Shown here: positions 20,518 through 34,297 of the stretch, one piece after another
Numbering within the stretch: position 1 is the stretch's first letter
Layout of the letters: each line of letters opens with the position of its first letter
NCBI GenBank assembly: GCA_937949945.1
Contig: CALFEQ010000082.1
Span: 46,071-110,070, forward strand
Length of the DNA stretch: 64,000 nucleotides
Direction: 5' to 3'
Source of the DNA: an uncultured Myxococcales bacterium
Lineage (GTDB): Bacteria; Myxococcota_A; Polyangia; Polyangiales; Polyangiaceae
The notes under the pieces: generated by a model
The model's database searches: none
What the model was told of the DNA's origin: nothing
The model's input: the letters and a program-made list of their open reading frames with translations, nothing else
Program-made: the position numbers and the translations under genes

Positions 20518-21531
20518 ATGCTCGGACTCGCGCTCTATCTCAGGATGTGGCGGCGCTCGAAGCCGTACGATCCGCGCACGGGCAAGCGGGCGGGCGGCGT
20601 GCTCCGCGTGATGGCGTACGGCCTCTTCGTGAGCCTCGTCGTGGGCGTGATCGCCGGCAAGAAGGCGCAGGCCGACACGACCGAGGCGATGCGTGGCCTC
20701 TCCCGCGACCTCATGGCGCTGGCGGACGTCCTCGGCGACGGGAGCTCGCTCAGGATCAACGGTGAGACCATCCACGTCGCCGTGACGTCCACGAGCAAGT
20801 CGGTCGAAGAGACGCTCGATCGGTTCCAGAAGCACTGCGAGGAGAACCCCAGCGTCCTCGGCCAGGAGTGGACGAAGCTCACCGGCGCGGTCTCGACCGC
20901 GATCCCCGCCAAGATGGAGGATCTGCCCGCAGGTGCTCCGTCGTCGCTCACGAAGGGCGTGGTCAAGATGGGCACGTTCCGCTCGGGCGACGAGAACGAG
21001 GGCATCGTGGTCTGCCTCGTCCGGTCCGAGAGCAGCGCGAGCGACCTCGTCACCGCGCTCCAGGAGTTCTCGCGCACGCAAGACCTCGGGGCGCTCGGCA
21101 AGATGCGCTACGCCTACGCGAAGCGCGCTCGGAACGGTACGCAGGTCATGACGGCCTGGACCGACGACCACTTCTCCTTCACCTCCCTCGCTCCGGCCAG
21201 CGCAGGCGGCGACGCACCGGGCTCCGACTCGGCGATCGTCCCGCGCCTGCCCGACAGCCAGCGGCTCCTCACCGCCGAGGTCGTCGGCACGAGCTACGCC
21301 GTGCGCGTCTACGCGGCGCCGGGCAACGTCGCGCAAGCCATCGCGACCTACGACACCTTGATGCGCGAGCGCGGTTTCATCCCGATCCGCGACGAGGCGC
21401 GCCCCAACGAGCGCGGCTATCTCCAGGGCGGACTGTTCATCACGATGGTCGCCGAGCCCTCCGACAAGGGCGTGACGGTCTCGTTCGCGGAGCTCGGCTC
21501 GAACGTCGGCACGCCGACCGCGATGCGGTGA
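20518..21531 (+). CDS. Membrane-anchored exported protein, last of the TadE-like set
   Basis: The product has 337 residues. A hydrophobic stretch at about 31-46 (VMAYGLFVSLVVGVIAG) followed by KKAQA reads as an uncleaved anchor or long signal. The rest is soluble, with alternating strands (INGETIHVAVTSTS and AVRVYAAPGNVAQAIATYD) and no motif I recognise. It begins nine bases after the previous gene and is probably in the same operon. It converges on the topoisomerase/RecQ gene; the two stop codons lie in or next to a 10-base palindrome (GGTGATCACC) starting at 21528. Confidence 0.6.
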   Translation: MLGLALYLRMWRRSKPYDPRTGKRAGGVLRVMAYGLFVSLVVGVIAGKKAQADTTEAMRGLSRDLMALADVLGDGSSLRINGETIHVAVTSTSKSVEETLDRFQKHCEENPSVLGQEWTKLTGAVSTAIPAKMEDLPAGAPSSLTKGVVKMGTFRSGDENEGIVVCLVRSESSASDLVTALQEFSRTQDLGALGKMRYAYAKRARNGTQVMTAWTDDHFSFTSLAPASAGGDAPGSDSAIVPRLPDSQRLLTAEVVGTSYAVRVYAAPGNVAQAIATYDTLMRERGFIPIRDEARPNERGYLQGGLFITMVAEPSDKGVTVSFAELGSNVGTPTAMR

Positions 21532-21536
21532 TCACC

Positions 21537-25586
<4,050 letters not shown>

Positions 25587-25643
25587 GTCCTCGATGCCTC
25601 GGACACTAGCAGCGACCGCCGCCGAGCACCACGGCCCGCACGG

Positions 25644-26702
25644 TCACTTCGAGACGACGTACTCGCCGCCGCAGGGGATCTCGACCTCTTGCGCGTTCGC
25701 CCTGTCGTTCACGGCGATCGTGTGCTTGCCGCAGAAGACCAGGAACGAGCGCTGGCCGTGGCCGAGCATGCGCTTGTTGTCGAAGTACACGTTCTTGTGC
25801 TTCGCCTCGCCCTTGATGGTGAGCTTGCCGAACGCGCTCTTCTTCTTCTCCGGCTTCGCCGGCTGCGCCTCTTCCGCGGTCGCGGCGGGCGCCGGCGTCG
25901 GAGGCGCGAGCTGATCGAGGTCCACCGCCGGGGCCGGCGGATCGACGACCGGCGCAGCGGGCTCGACGACCGCAGCCTGCGCGGCCGGCGACGCGGAGGG
26001 CGTCTCCGTCCGTCCACGACCGAGCGCGAAGACCGCCAGCCCGGCGAGCGCGAAGACGCCCGCGCACGCGCCGGCCACGAACGCGAACCGCTTCCGGCTC
26101 GTGCTGCTGCGAAGCCCGGGGAGCTCGCTCTCGGCGCCCGTCTCGTCCGACGACGCGTTCTTCTCCGCGATCACGTCCGCCGCGACGACGAGGTTGCTCG
26201 GCTCCACGGCGGCGTCGGGAGCGCCGGTCGAGGGCGGGAACACGCCGGTGCTCGGCAGGACCGAGCTCATCGCATGCTGGAGCACCGCGCCGTTGGCGAA
26301 GGCGTCGGGCTTCGGAGCGACGGCGGCAGGCGGCACGGACGGCACGCCGGGATCGATGGTCGGCGGCGGCAACGGAGGCGCGTCGGAGCGCGTCTCGGCC
26401 TTGGGCGGCGGACTGGTGATGGGCCGATCGAGCGGCACCGAGCTCACGACGTCGCCCGAGGAGTAGTCGTCGTCGAAGCCCGGGGAGCTGGCGAAGACCT
26501 TGCCGAGGCGGAGCGCACGCTTGGCGAAGTCGTCGACACGGCTGTCGCGGTCGAAGACGATCCAGGGGCTCGACGCCGGACGGAGGAAGGCTCGCACATC
26601 GCTGTCGATGCGCTCTCGATCCGGGTAGGACGGATCACGATTCACCGCGAACGGTGACTCGGGCTTGTTTTCCAGCCCATCGGACGAGGACTCGAAGCGC
26701 AT
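25644..26702 (-). CDS. Single-pass membrane protein with Pro/Ala-rich linkers
   Basis: The product has 352 residues from ATG 26702 (GTG 26711 is also possible). About 210 N-terminal residues are low complexity and probably cytoplasmic. One transmembrane helix follows (FAFVAGACAGVFALAGLAVFAL), then a Pro/Ala linker. A C-terminal domain of about 60 residues (GKLTIKGEAKHKNVYFDNKR ... GKHTIAVNDRAN) resembles the PEGA type of small beta domain found in myxobacterial surface and kinase-linked proteins. Two Cys (VFCGKHT, EIPCGGE) flank its end. Function is unknown. It lies upstream of the topoisomerase/RecQ gene on the same strand, with 57 bases between. Confidence 0.6.
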   Translation of the reverse strand: MRFESSSDGLENKPESPFAVNRDPSYPDRERIDSDVRAFLRPASSPWIVFDRDSRVDDFAKRALRLGKVFASSPGFDDDYSSGDVVSSVPLDRPITSPPPKAETRSDAPPLPPPTIDPGVPSVPPAAVAPKPDAFANGAVLQHAMSSVLPSTGVFPPSTGAPDAAVEPSNLVVAADVIAEKNASSDETGAESELPGLRSSTSRKRFAFVAGACAGVFALAGLAVFALGRGRTETPSASPAAQAAVVEPAAPVVDPPAPAVDLDQLAPPTPAPAATAEEAQPAKPEKKKSAFGKLTIKGEAKHKNVYFDNKRMLGHGQRSFLVFCGKHTIAVNDRANAQEVEIPCGGEYVVSK

Positions 26703-26942
26703 GCCCGTCACCTAGCAAATGGTGAACCGACGGCGTTTCACGACGGTCGAACGTTTTCCAGGGGCGTGAATCGCCGTCTCGATGCGGGTTTGGGTGCGGC
26801 CGGCTCCCACTGGGATGCCTGCCATGGGGCTCGTGCCTCGCGTCCGCCGGACGAACCGGTCACGCGCGTGAGGACGGGGTGGATCGTCGATGACACAGGT
26901 GCGGGGACCCGCCCTCGTCGGCCCGCGGGCCCGGCTGCGCGA

Positions 26943-29705
26943 TCAGCGCGACGCCCCGAACGTCCCGTCCGGGTCGAAGCCGTGCGAGGTCGCCTTCAGC
27001 TTGGCGAAGATCTCGTCGGCGCGCTGCGCGAACTGCTCCGCCTCCGCGGCGGCCGTGGGATCGGTCTCGAAGTCGGGCGAGCTGCGCAGGAGCGTGGCGT
27101 AGACGCGGCAGCTCCGCGCGAGCTCCACGTCGTTGCCGATCTCTTCGAAGATCCAGATCGACTGCAGGACGTGCGTGCGCGCGTTGACGAGGCCCTCGCC
27201 TCCGGCGCTCCCGGCCGCCATCACCTCGCCGAGCGCGCGGAGCGCGACGCCGAGCTGCACCTTGCTCTGGATCTCGCGGAACAGCTCGACGGCGCGCGCG
27301 GTGCACTCGCGTGCCTTCGTGTATTCGCGCTGCGCGAGATACGCCTTTCCGAGACCGCGCGCGGCCTCGGCGAGACCGAGCTTGTCGCCGAGGTCGTCGG
27401 CGATGTCCTCGGCTTGCTTCAGGTAGTGGATCGCCTTCTGCGGATCGCCGAGGCGGTTGTACGTCTCGCCGAGGTTCGTGAGGATGAGGGCGATTCGATT
27501 CCTGTCGCCGGTCTCCTTCGCGACCTCGTACGCCTCGAGGAAGAGCTGGAGCGCGCGCCGATCGTCGCGCTGGTCCTGCGCGACGGTGCCGAGGTTGTTG
27601 AGCGAGATCGACACGCCGACGAGGTCGCCGATCTCGCGCCGGATCCTGAGGGCCTGCTCGAAGGCGTCGAGGGCCAGCTTGAACTGCCCCGAGTCCTGGT
27701 AGACGAGCCCGAGGTTGTTGAGGCTCAGCGCGATCGAGCGGCGATCGCCGATCTTGCGGCGGAGGACGAGCGCGCGCTGCGTCGACTCGAGCGCCTTCTC
27801 GTAGTCGCCGCGCAGCCAGTGCAGCTTGCCGAGGTCGTCGACCGTGCTGGCGATGCCGCGATCGTCGCCGGCGTCCTCGAACAGCGCGAGCGCCGCCTCG
27901 AGGTGCACCTGCGCCTCGTCGAGCCGCCCCGTGTCGCGGAAGAGGCGGCCGATCCTTCCATGCGCCGCGCCGCCCTTCGCGCGGAGGTTCAGGCGGTACG
28001 CGCGCACGAGCATCTCGTTGAAGCAGTCGAGCGCCTCGTCGTTCCTTCCGAGCACCTGGAGGACGTCGCCGTAGTGGTGGAGCGCGCGGAGCTGCTGCTC
28101 CGTGGAGCCCTCGGCGCCGTCGCGGAGGAGCGTCAGCCCCTTCACGTAGTACTCGGCGGCCTTCGTGTTCGAGTAGCGCTCGCGCGCGAGGTGGGCGGCG
28201 TCGAGGTACGTGGCCGCGGCCTGCACCACGAGGCCTGCCTCCTCCTGGTGCTTGGCGAGCATGCCCATGTACTCCTCGTGCGTGCGCACCTGCGGCTTGA
28301 ACGCGAGCCAGTCGGCGATCGCCTTGTGGAAGCGACGCGCCTGCCCGCGCGGCAGGAGGCGGAACAGGGTCTCGCGCTCGAGGTTGTGCTTGAACGCGTA
28401 CTCCTCGTCGTCCGAAAACGTGCTGTCCGGCAGCCGGAGGATGTAGTCGCGCTCGGTGAGGTCCCTCAGCGTCTCGCGGATCTGCTCGATGTCGGTGACG
28501 GCGTCGCGAGACCACACGTCGGGCGCCTTGACGTCGAGACGCGCCATCGCGACCAGGCCGCCGAGCCAGAAGACGCTCCCCATCATCGACGCGCGCTCGA
28601 GCAGATCGCGCTCGTGCGGGGCGAGCGCTCCGATGCGCGCCTGGATGGCGTCCTCCACCGTCAGCGGGAGCTTCACCTCGGAGAGGCGCTCGAGGTGGAT
28701 GGTCCACGACTCGACCTCGGTGAACTCGTTCTTCACCTCGATCACGCCCATGTCGTGGAAGATCTGGACCATCCGCTCGAGCAGCGCAGGGTTGCCGCCG
28801 GCGAGCATGCATCCGGCCTCCACGAGCTCCTCGACGCCCTCGGAGTTGCCGGCGGGCAAGAGCAGCTCCTCCATCACGCGCGACGCGTCCGTCTCGGAGA
28901 GCGGCGAGAGCTCGATCACCTTGTGGCGTGCGCCGCCGTGCTTCGCCCAGTCGTCGCGACGAGCGATCATCTCGGGCCGCGCGAGGCAGAGCACGAGGAC
29001 CGGTGCGTCGAGCGTGTCGTTCAGGTGGGCGAGGAGATCGAGCGACTCGTCGTGCGCGTGGTGAAGATCGTCGAACACGAGCACGCAAGGGCCGCGCGGC
29101 TCGTCCTTCTTCGCCGGCTCGAGCGCGCTCGCGGCGAGGTCGGGATCGGTGTCGCGCGGCTCGGGCGGAACGTGCCACGCGTCCGCCTCGATGAAGCGCT
29201 TGATGACCGCACGCCGGAGCATCCGCATCTGCTGCGCGTCGTTGCGGACGGCCTGGATGAGCGGCGAGTCGAGGAACTCGAGATCGAGGAGCTGCCCGAG
29301 GAAGAAGCAGACGTCGCCGACCTTCCGATCCTCGAGGACCGCGGCCACCTGCGCGCGCACCTGCGCCTTGGCGGCCTCCGCGTCCATCCCCTCCACGATC
29401 CCGAAGCGGGCACGGAGGACGCGAGCGAAGACGTCGTAGGCGCCGCCTCCCTCGCGCGCCGAGCCCCGGAACACGCGCGGCGCTCCGCTCTCCGTCGTGC
29501 GCTGCTTGGAGAGGAAGTCGCGGACGAGGCGCGTCTTGCCGATGCCGGCCGCCCCGATCAAGGTCACGATGCGCGCACGCCGTTCTTCGCGCACCTTCTT
29601 GAGGGCGACGTCCAGCTCGCGTAGCTCGGCCGCGCGACCGACGAGCACCGCGCGACGCTCGATCGTTCCGAATCCGGGGGGGACGAAGCTCAGGCTTTCA
29701 GCCAT
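26943..29705 (-). CDS. AAA/STAND ATPase with C-terminal TPR array
   Basis: The product has 920 residues. Residues 20-60 contain VGRAAELRELD and Walker A GAAGIGKT (51-58); Walker B is CVLVFDDL at 207-214. A winged-helix-like region follows, and from about 470 a long array of TPR units begins with repeated forms such as ALSLNNLGLVYQDSGQ and ISLNNLGTVAQDQRD. It is close in design to the ATPase and repeat parts of the kinase encoded at 10711-14766 but has no kinase. Such proteins act as signalling hubs or transcription-regulator relatives; no DNA-binding domain is visible. The ATG at 29705 was preferred over a start 36 bases upstream because MAESLSF begins the conserved part. Confidence 0.85.
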   Translation of the reverse strand: MAESLSFVPPGFGTIERRAVLVGRAAELRELDVALKKVREERRARIVTLIGAAGIGKTRLVRDFLSKQRTTESGAPRVFRGSAREGGGAYDVFARVLRARFGIVEGMDAEAAKAQVRAQVAAVLEDRKVGDVCFFLGQLLDLEFLDSPLIQAVRNDAQQMRMLRRAVIKRFIEADAWHVPPEPRDTDPDLAASALEPAKKDEPRGPCVLVFDDLHHAHDESLDLLAHLNDTLDAPVLVLCLARPEMIARRDDWAKHGGARHKVIELSPLSETDASRVMEELLLPAGNSEGVEELVEAGCMLAGGNPALLERMVQIFHDMGVIEVKNEFTEVESWTIHLERLSEVKLPLTVEDAIQARIGALAPHERDLLERASMMGSVFWLGGLVAMARLDVKAPDVWSRDAVTDIEQIRETLRDLTERDYILRLPDSTFSDDEEYAFKHNLERETLFRLLPRGQARRFHKAIADWLAFKPQVRTHEEYMGMLAKHQEEAGLVVQAAATYLDAAHLARERYSNTKAAEYYVKGLTLLRDGAEGSTEQQLRALHHYGDVLQVLGRNDEALDCFNEMLVRAYRLNLRAKGGAAHGRIGRLFRDTGRLDEAQVHLEAALALFEDAGDDRGIASTVDDLGKLHWLRGDYEKALESTQRALVLRRKIGDRRSIALSLNNLGLVYQDSGQFKLALDAFEQALRIRREIGDLVGVSISLNNLGTVAQDQRDDRRALQLFLEAYEVAKETGDRNRIALILTNLGETYNRLGDPQKAIHYLKQAEDIADDLGDKLGLAEAARGLGKAYLAQREYTKARECTARAVELFREIQSKVQLGVALRALGEVMAAGSAGGEGLVNARTHVLQSIWIFEEIGNDVELARSCRVYATLLRSSPDFETDPTAAAEAEQFAQRADEIFAKLKATSHGFDPDGTFGASR

Positions 29706-29833
29706 GATCGAGCGCCTGCGTGGCCGCCGGGCTTCTAGCATAGGCTCGAGCCCGGCGAGCGCGAAACGCCGCCCGACACGCGTGAAAGGGCGCCCTCACG
29801 TCGTCCGGTGCGATCTCGATGCGCGCTCGCGCG

Positions 29834-31003
29834 TCAGCGCCTGTCGAGCACGCCGTCTGGGTCCTCGATGGGAGCCGGATCGGGCGGAGCCGGCTTGCTC
29901 CCGTCGGCCTTGCCCGAGCGTGGCCCGCCGAGCGGCGCCGGGATGACGACGGAGTCGAGGCCCGGGACGATCGGCGCGAGGCTCGGCACGATCGGCTCGC
30001 TCCTGCGCGCCTCGACCTCCTCCATGTCGTCGTCCGGCTCGACGGGCTTCGGCGGCGGCGGCGCGGGGCGCGGAGACGGCGGCGGCGCCGAGGAGCCGCC
30101 GTGCCCGGGGCGCGTCGCGCGGGCTCGAGGCTTTTCGCGACCCTTGCCCTTCTCGGAGGAGCCGGGCTGAGCTCGGGCGACCGCGCTCGGACGCTTTCGC
30201 GGGGCCGGGTACTCGATGCACTTGTCCATCCCCGGCGGACACCCGATCCGGATGTGGAAGTGGTCGTCGTGCGGGGACGAGCCTCGCGGCTGCATCATCA
30301 GCTCGGCCGCACGCGCGCGGACGGCCGCCGGAGCGCCGATCTTCTCCGCATAGCGCAACAGGCGCTGGCGCAGCGGCGTCGCGACGAAGATGTGGGTGAC
30401 GCGTGCGCGCGTACTGGAAGCCACGGACGCCACGAACGCCCAGTTGCGCGCGTCGTCGAAGTACGCGCCGGGCCACGAAGGCGCGGTCCCGTCTCCCTTG
30501 AAGGAGACGAAGTGGTCCGCATAGACGAGCTTGCCCCGGTAGTCCTTGATGTAGAAGCCGATGTCGGCGTCGCGACCGCTCTCGTGCGACGCGTGGCGCT
30601 CGATGTTGCCTCCGCCCGGCCGCGAAAGGTGGCCGACGGACAGGATCGAGCCAGGGAACTGCTTGCGGACCGCCCGCGCCGCGTCGTCGATCAGCTTCAC
30701 GAGCGGCTCGAGCCCCCAGCGCGCGTCCCCCGCGGCGTACACCGGGACGATGCGGATGTACGGGGCGTCCGCGAGGCGCGCGCCACCGATGAGACGGCCG
30801 TCCGTCGGCGAGCCGATGCTCCGCCCCGGGCTCGAGCGACGCGCGGGCGCTTCGAGCTTCGCGGTCTTCGATCGGGACTGCCTGGTCTCCTTCTGGTTCT
30901 GGACCTGCTGCGCGCGCGGGGCCTTCGGCGGCGGCCCCGCGACGGCGACCGGAGCAGCGAGAAAAACGGCCAGGGCGACGAGGCGAGCGCGGAGGAGGGC
31001 CAC
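29834..31003 (-). CDS. MepA-like murein endopeptidase with Pro-rich tail
   Basis: The product has 389 residues. A signal peptide (LVALAVFLAAPVAVA) sends it out of the cytoplasm. The catalytic part (about 60-260) has the penicillin-insensitive murein endopeptidase (M74, LAS fold) pattern: SVGHLSRPGGGNIERH, H140 and D147 in HASHESGRDAD, and HxH at 248-250 in DDHFHIR, which together bind zinc. It should cut peptide cross-links in peptidoglycan. An extra 130-residue Pro/Ser/Arg-rich tail not found in E. coli MepA follows, possibly disordered. The GTG at 31003 starts directly at the signal. Confidence 0.85.
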   Translation of the reverse strand: MALLRARLVALAVFLAAPVAVAGPPPKAPRAQQVQNQKETRQSRSKTAKLEAPARRSSPGRSIGSPTDGRLIGGARLADAPYIRIVPVYAAGDARWGLEPLVKLIDDAARAVRKQFPGSILSVGHLSRPGGGNIERHASHESGRDADIGFYIKDYRGKLVYADHFVSFKGDGTAPSWPGAYFDDARNWAFVASVASSTRARVTHIFVATPLRQRLLRYAEKIGAPAAVRARAAELMMQPRGSSPHDDHFHIRIGCPPGMDKCIEYPAPRKRPSAVARAQPGSSEKGKGREKPRARATRPGHGGSSAPPPSPRPAPPPPKPVEPDDDMEEVEARRSEPIVPSLAPIVPGLDSVVIPAPLGGPRSGKADGSKPAPPDPAPIEDPDGVLDRR

Positions 31004-31101
31004 GGTGGATCGAACCCATCACACTCCGAGCGCTCGGGCCAAGTTCGCGCCGAGAATTCAGGCCGATCGTCCCCTGCCCCCTTCCCCCACCCGACGCCAC
31101 G

Positions 31102-32577
31102 TCACGCGACGCGCGGGCAGCCCTCGGCGTGGCCCTCCCATGGATCGAGGAACTCGAGCGCCAGCTCGTGCACCACCCGCAAGAGCGGCCCGGGCTCGTC
31201 CTCCGGGATCGGGTGCCGGCGCAGCCGCGTCCTGCCGCTGGCGGCGAGCGCGTCGAGCCGCCTGACGAGCCCCTCGCCTCGGACGAGCGCCCGGAGCGGC
31301 ACCGCCCCGCCGAGGTGCTCCATGAGCAGGCGCACACGGATGCGGCGGATCGCGTTGCGCAGCGCACGGTCTTCGGGACGCGCGTCGTAGGCAGCGACGA
31401 TCTCGGAGTCGATCGTCATGCTCCGGTTCGTCAGGTTCGCCGACCCGACGATGAACGCGCGGTCGTCCACGATCATGAGCTTCGAGTGGATGTAGACCCA
31501 CACCGGCTCGCCGTCCGCGCCCCTCCCCGCGCAGACGTTGTACACGCCGAGCGCATGGCCGTGCTCCTCCGCCGCGCGCCGGAGCGTCTGGAGCAGCGCC
31601 GCCTGCGGCACGCCGACGGTGACCTCCTCCTTGAACCTCTCCGGCTTGTGCGGGAGGACGATGACGACGTCGAGCTTCGGACGCGAGGCGTCGCGCATGC
31701 GCTCGACGAGCGCGTCGCGCAACAGGCACGACGTCACGTACTGCGACTCGATGTAGACGAGCCGCTCCGCGCTCTCGATCGCGCGAACGTACAGCTTGGC
31801 GACCTCGTCGATCTGCGCGCGTCCGATCACCTCGGGGATCGTCCGGGAGAGGCCGACGGTGGACGGCGGCATCGGCAGCGTGACGGGGACGTCGAGCCCA
31901 CGCGAGGCCGCACGTTCGCCGTCGTCGACGAGCTCGCGCGGATCGAGCTGCTCGCCCGTCGCCCCGTACCAGCGCCAAACGAACAGCTCGACGAGCGAGC
32001 GCACCGGCTCGCCGGCCAGCGCGATCTGCACCTCGTGGTACGGCTGGTGATGGACACCGCCACGCGACGTCCGGAGCGGGTTCACGGCGAGGTGGGCGGA
32101 GTCGTCCCACCGCATCTGGCAGATGTCCTGGCTCCCGAAGAACGCGACGTTGCCGTCGACGATGGCGATCTTCTGATGGTGCGAGCCGCCGAGCGGCACG
32201 GTGTTGTCCCAGCGGAAGTCGAAGCGCTCGCACGTGATCGCGTCGAAGTAGAGCTTCTGGAGCAGCTCGCGCTCGAGCGCGAAGAACACGCTGTGGTCCC
32301 ACGCGAGGATCCGGACCTGTAGCCCCGGCCGCTCGCGACAGAGCCGATCGAGCACGGCGAGGAGCTGCACGTCCTCTTCGGCGGCTCCCTCGGGCAGGTC
32401 CTCGCCACGGAGGAGCTGGACGTCGCTGTCGAACTGCCAGCCGAGGAGGAGGATGCTCTTCTTCGCCCTCGTCGCGGCGGCGTAGAACGCTCGGTAGTAG
32501 TCGCGACCGTCGATCAGCAGAGCTGTCTCGGCGCGTTCGTGGATGCGCCAGGTCGTCTGCGGAGTGACGATGCTCAC
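31102..32577 (-). CDS. Phospholipase D family protein (cardiolipin-synthase-like)
   Basis: The product has 491 residues and two HKD motifs. The first is HHQKIAIVDGNVAFFGSQD (H134, K136, D141). The second, in the last third, is HSKLMIVDDRAFIVGSANLTNRS. The two together make the PLD active site, with a phospho-His intermediate. The length and the WQFDSDVQLLRG block fit the phosphatidyltransferase or phospholipase branch acting on lipids rather than a nuclease. No transmembrane helices are seen, unlike canonical ClsA, so it may be a peripheral enzyme. The GTG at 32577 is the most likely start. It is divergent from the CoA-transferase pair, with 278 bases between. Confidence 0.87.
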   Translation of the reverse strand: MSIVTPQTTWRIHERAETALLIDGRDYYRAFYAAATRAKKSILLLGWQFDSDVQLLRGEDLPEGAAEEDVQLLAVLDRLCRERPGLQVRILAWDHSVFFALERELLQKLYFDAITCERFDFRWDNTVPLGGSHHQKIAIVDGNVAFFGSQDICQMRWDDSAHLAVNPLRTSRGGVHHQPYHEVQIALAGEPVRSLVELFVWRWYGATGEQLDPRELVDDGERAASRGLDVPVTLPMPPSTVGLSRTIPEVIGRAQIDEVAKLYVRAIESAERLVYIESQYVTSCLLRDALVERMRDASRPKLDVVIVLPHKPERFKEEVTVGVPQAALLQTLRRAAEEHGHALGVYNVCAGRGADGEPVWVYIHSKLMIVDDRAFIVGSANLTNRSMTIDSEIVAAYDARPEDRALRNAIRRIRVRLLMEHLGGAVPLRALVRGEGLVRRLDALAASGRTRLRRHPIPEDEPGPLLRVVHELALEFLDPWEGHAEGCPRVA

Positions 32578-32855
32578 GTCGATCTGAAGAATTGCGAGAA
32601 CCAGGCCGGGCAGCCGCCCGCGCGCGTACGCGCCCTCGCCCCCGCGCAAAGCCTGTGGCGGTCGGCCACGGATGGCGCTCGCGCACGCGGCGCGTCGTCC
32701 GCTTCGCGACGCGTCAGGCGGCGGCGTGCGCGACGACGGGCGACGCGTCACGTTGGACGCCTGCCCGAGCCTGGCCGGCGGCGCCTCGACGGCCGGCGCG
32801 GGGGCCGTGGGTGCTATTGATGCACGGTCGGGTTCCGACTACCGTTCGCGGCGCC

Positions 32856-33602
32856 ATGAACAAGGTGATGAAGAGCGCCCGCGAGGCGGTCGCCGACATC
32901 CCGAGCGGCGCGACGATCCTCGCCGGCGGCTTCGGCCTCTGCGGGATCCCGGAGAACTGCATCCGCGCCCTCGCAGAGCTCGGCGTCAAGGACCTCACGT
33001 TCGTCTCCAACAACTGCGGCGTCGACGACTTCGGCCTCGGGATCCTCCTGCGGAACAAGCAGATCAAGAAGATGATCTCGAGCTACGTCGGCGAGAACAA
33101 GGAGTTCGAGCGGCAGTACCTCTCGGGCGAGCTCGAGGTGGAGCTCTGCCCGCAGGGCACGCTCGCCGAACGGCTCCGCGCGGGCGGCGCCGGCATCCCT
33201 GCGTTCTACACGCCGACGGGCGCGGGCACCGCGGTGAGCGAGGGCGGCCTTCCGCTCCGCTACGCGCCCGACGGGAGCATCGCCAAGGCGAGCCCGAAGA
33301 AGGAGACGCGCGAGTTCAACGGGCGCCTCTACGTCCTCGAGGAGGCGATCACGGGCGACTTCGCGATCGTCAAAGCCTGGAAGGGCGATCGCTACGGCAA
33401 CCTCGTCTACCGGCACACGGCGATGAACTTCAATCCGCTGTGCGCGGCTGCGGCCAAGATCACGATCGCCGAGGTCGAGGAGCTCGTCGAGGTCGGTGAG
33501 CTCGATCCCGACCACGTGCACACGCCCGGGATCTACGTTCAGCGGATCTTCAAGGGAGAGCGCTTCGAGAAGCGCATCGAGCGCAGGACGGTGTCCAAAT
33601 GA
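32856..33602 (+). CDS. scoA: 3-oxoacid (succinyl-CoA:acetoacetate) CoA-transferase subunit A
   Basis: The 248-residue product is full length for subunit A. The Gly-rich start SGATILAGGFGLCGIPENCI is the family I CoA-transferase fingerprint, and GIPAFYTPTGAGTAVSEGGLP is characteristic of the SCOT group. With subunit B it moves CoA from succinyl-CoA to acetoacetate, feeding ketone-body or branched-chain amino acid breakdown into acetyl-CoA. The ATG at 32856 gives the normal N-terminus. The stop overlaps the ATG of scoB (ATGA), so equal amounts of the two subunits are expected. Confidence 0.93.
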   Translation: MNKVMKSAREAVADIPSGATILAGGFGLCGIPENCIRALAELGVKDLTFVSNNCGVDDFGLGILLRNKQIKKMISSYVGENKEFERQYLSGELEVELCPQGTLAERLRAGGAGIPAFYTPTGAGTAVSEGGLPLRYAPDGSIAKASPKKETREFNGRLYVLEEAITGDFAIVKAWKGDRYGNLVYRHTAMNFNPLCAAAAKITIAEVEELVEVGELDPDHVHTPGIYVQRIFKGERFEKRIERRTVSK

Positions 33603-34279
33603 GCGAGCCCAAGCCCGCCCTGAAGGGCCTCACCCGCGAGCAGATCGCACAGCGCGCCGCCAAGGAGCTCCGCGACGGCTACTACGTCAACCTCGGCATC
33701 GGGATGCCGACGCTCGTCGCGAACTACATCCCACCGGGCATCGAGGTCATCCTCCAGAGCGAAAATGGCCTCCTCGGCATCGGGCCGTATCCGAAGGAGA
33801 ACGAGGTCGACCCCGACGTCATCAACGCGGGCAAGGAGACCGTGACGATGATCCCGGGCTCGGCGACGTTCTCGAGCGCCGAGAGCTTCGCGATGATCCG
33901 CGGCGGGCACATCGACCTCGCCATCCTCGGCGCGATGCAGGTCTCCGAGCACGGCGACCTCGCCAACTGGATGATCCCCGGCAAGATGGTCAAGGGCATG
34001 GGCGGCGCGATGGACCTCGTCGCCAGCGCCCGCCGCGTCGTCGTGATCATGGAGCACGCGGCGAAGGACGGCTCGCCCAAGATCCTGAAGGAGTGCAAGC
34101 TCCCCTTGACCGGACGCCGCGTCGTGCACCGCATCATCACCGATCTGGCGTGCATCGACGTGACGCCCGACGGCCTCGTGCTCCGCGAGCTCGCGCCCGG
34201 CGTGAGCGCGCGCGAGGTGCAGGAGCGCACGGAGCCCACGCTCAAGGTGCCCTCCGACGTCACCGAGATGAAGCTCTAG
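33599..34279 (+). CDS. scoB: 3-oxoacid (succinyl-CoA:acetoacetate) CoA-transferase subunit B
   Basis: The 226-residue product is full length. E55 in LQSENGLLGIGP is the catalytic Glu that carries CoA as a thioester. VNLGIGMPTLVANY and GGHIDLAILGAMQVSEHGDLANW are the other SCOT subunit B blocks. Translation is coupled to scoA by a 4-base overlap. The stop is 18 bases from that of the convergent erythromycin-esterase-like gene. Confidence 0.93.
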   Translation: MSEPKPALKGLTREQIAQRAAKELRDGYYVNLGIGMPTLVANYIPPGIEVILQSENGLLGIGPYPKENEVDPDVINAGKETVTMIPGSATFSSAESFAMIRGGHIDLAILGAMQVSEHGDLANWMIPGKMVKGMGGAMDLVASARRVVVIMEHAAKDGSPKILKECKLPLTGRRVVHRIITDLACIDVTPDGLVLRELAPGVSAREVQERTEPTLKVPSDVTEMKL

Positions 34280-34297
34280 GCCCCATCCCGCCGCCCG

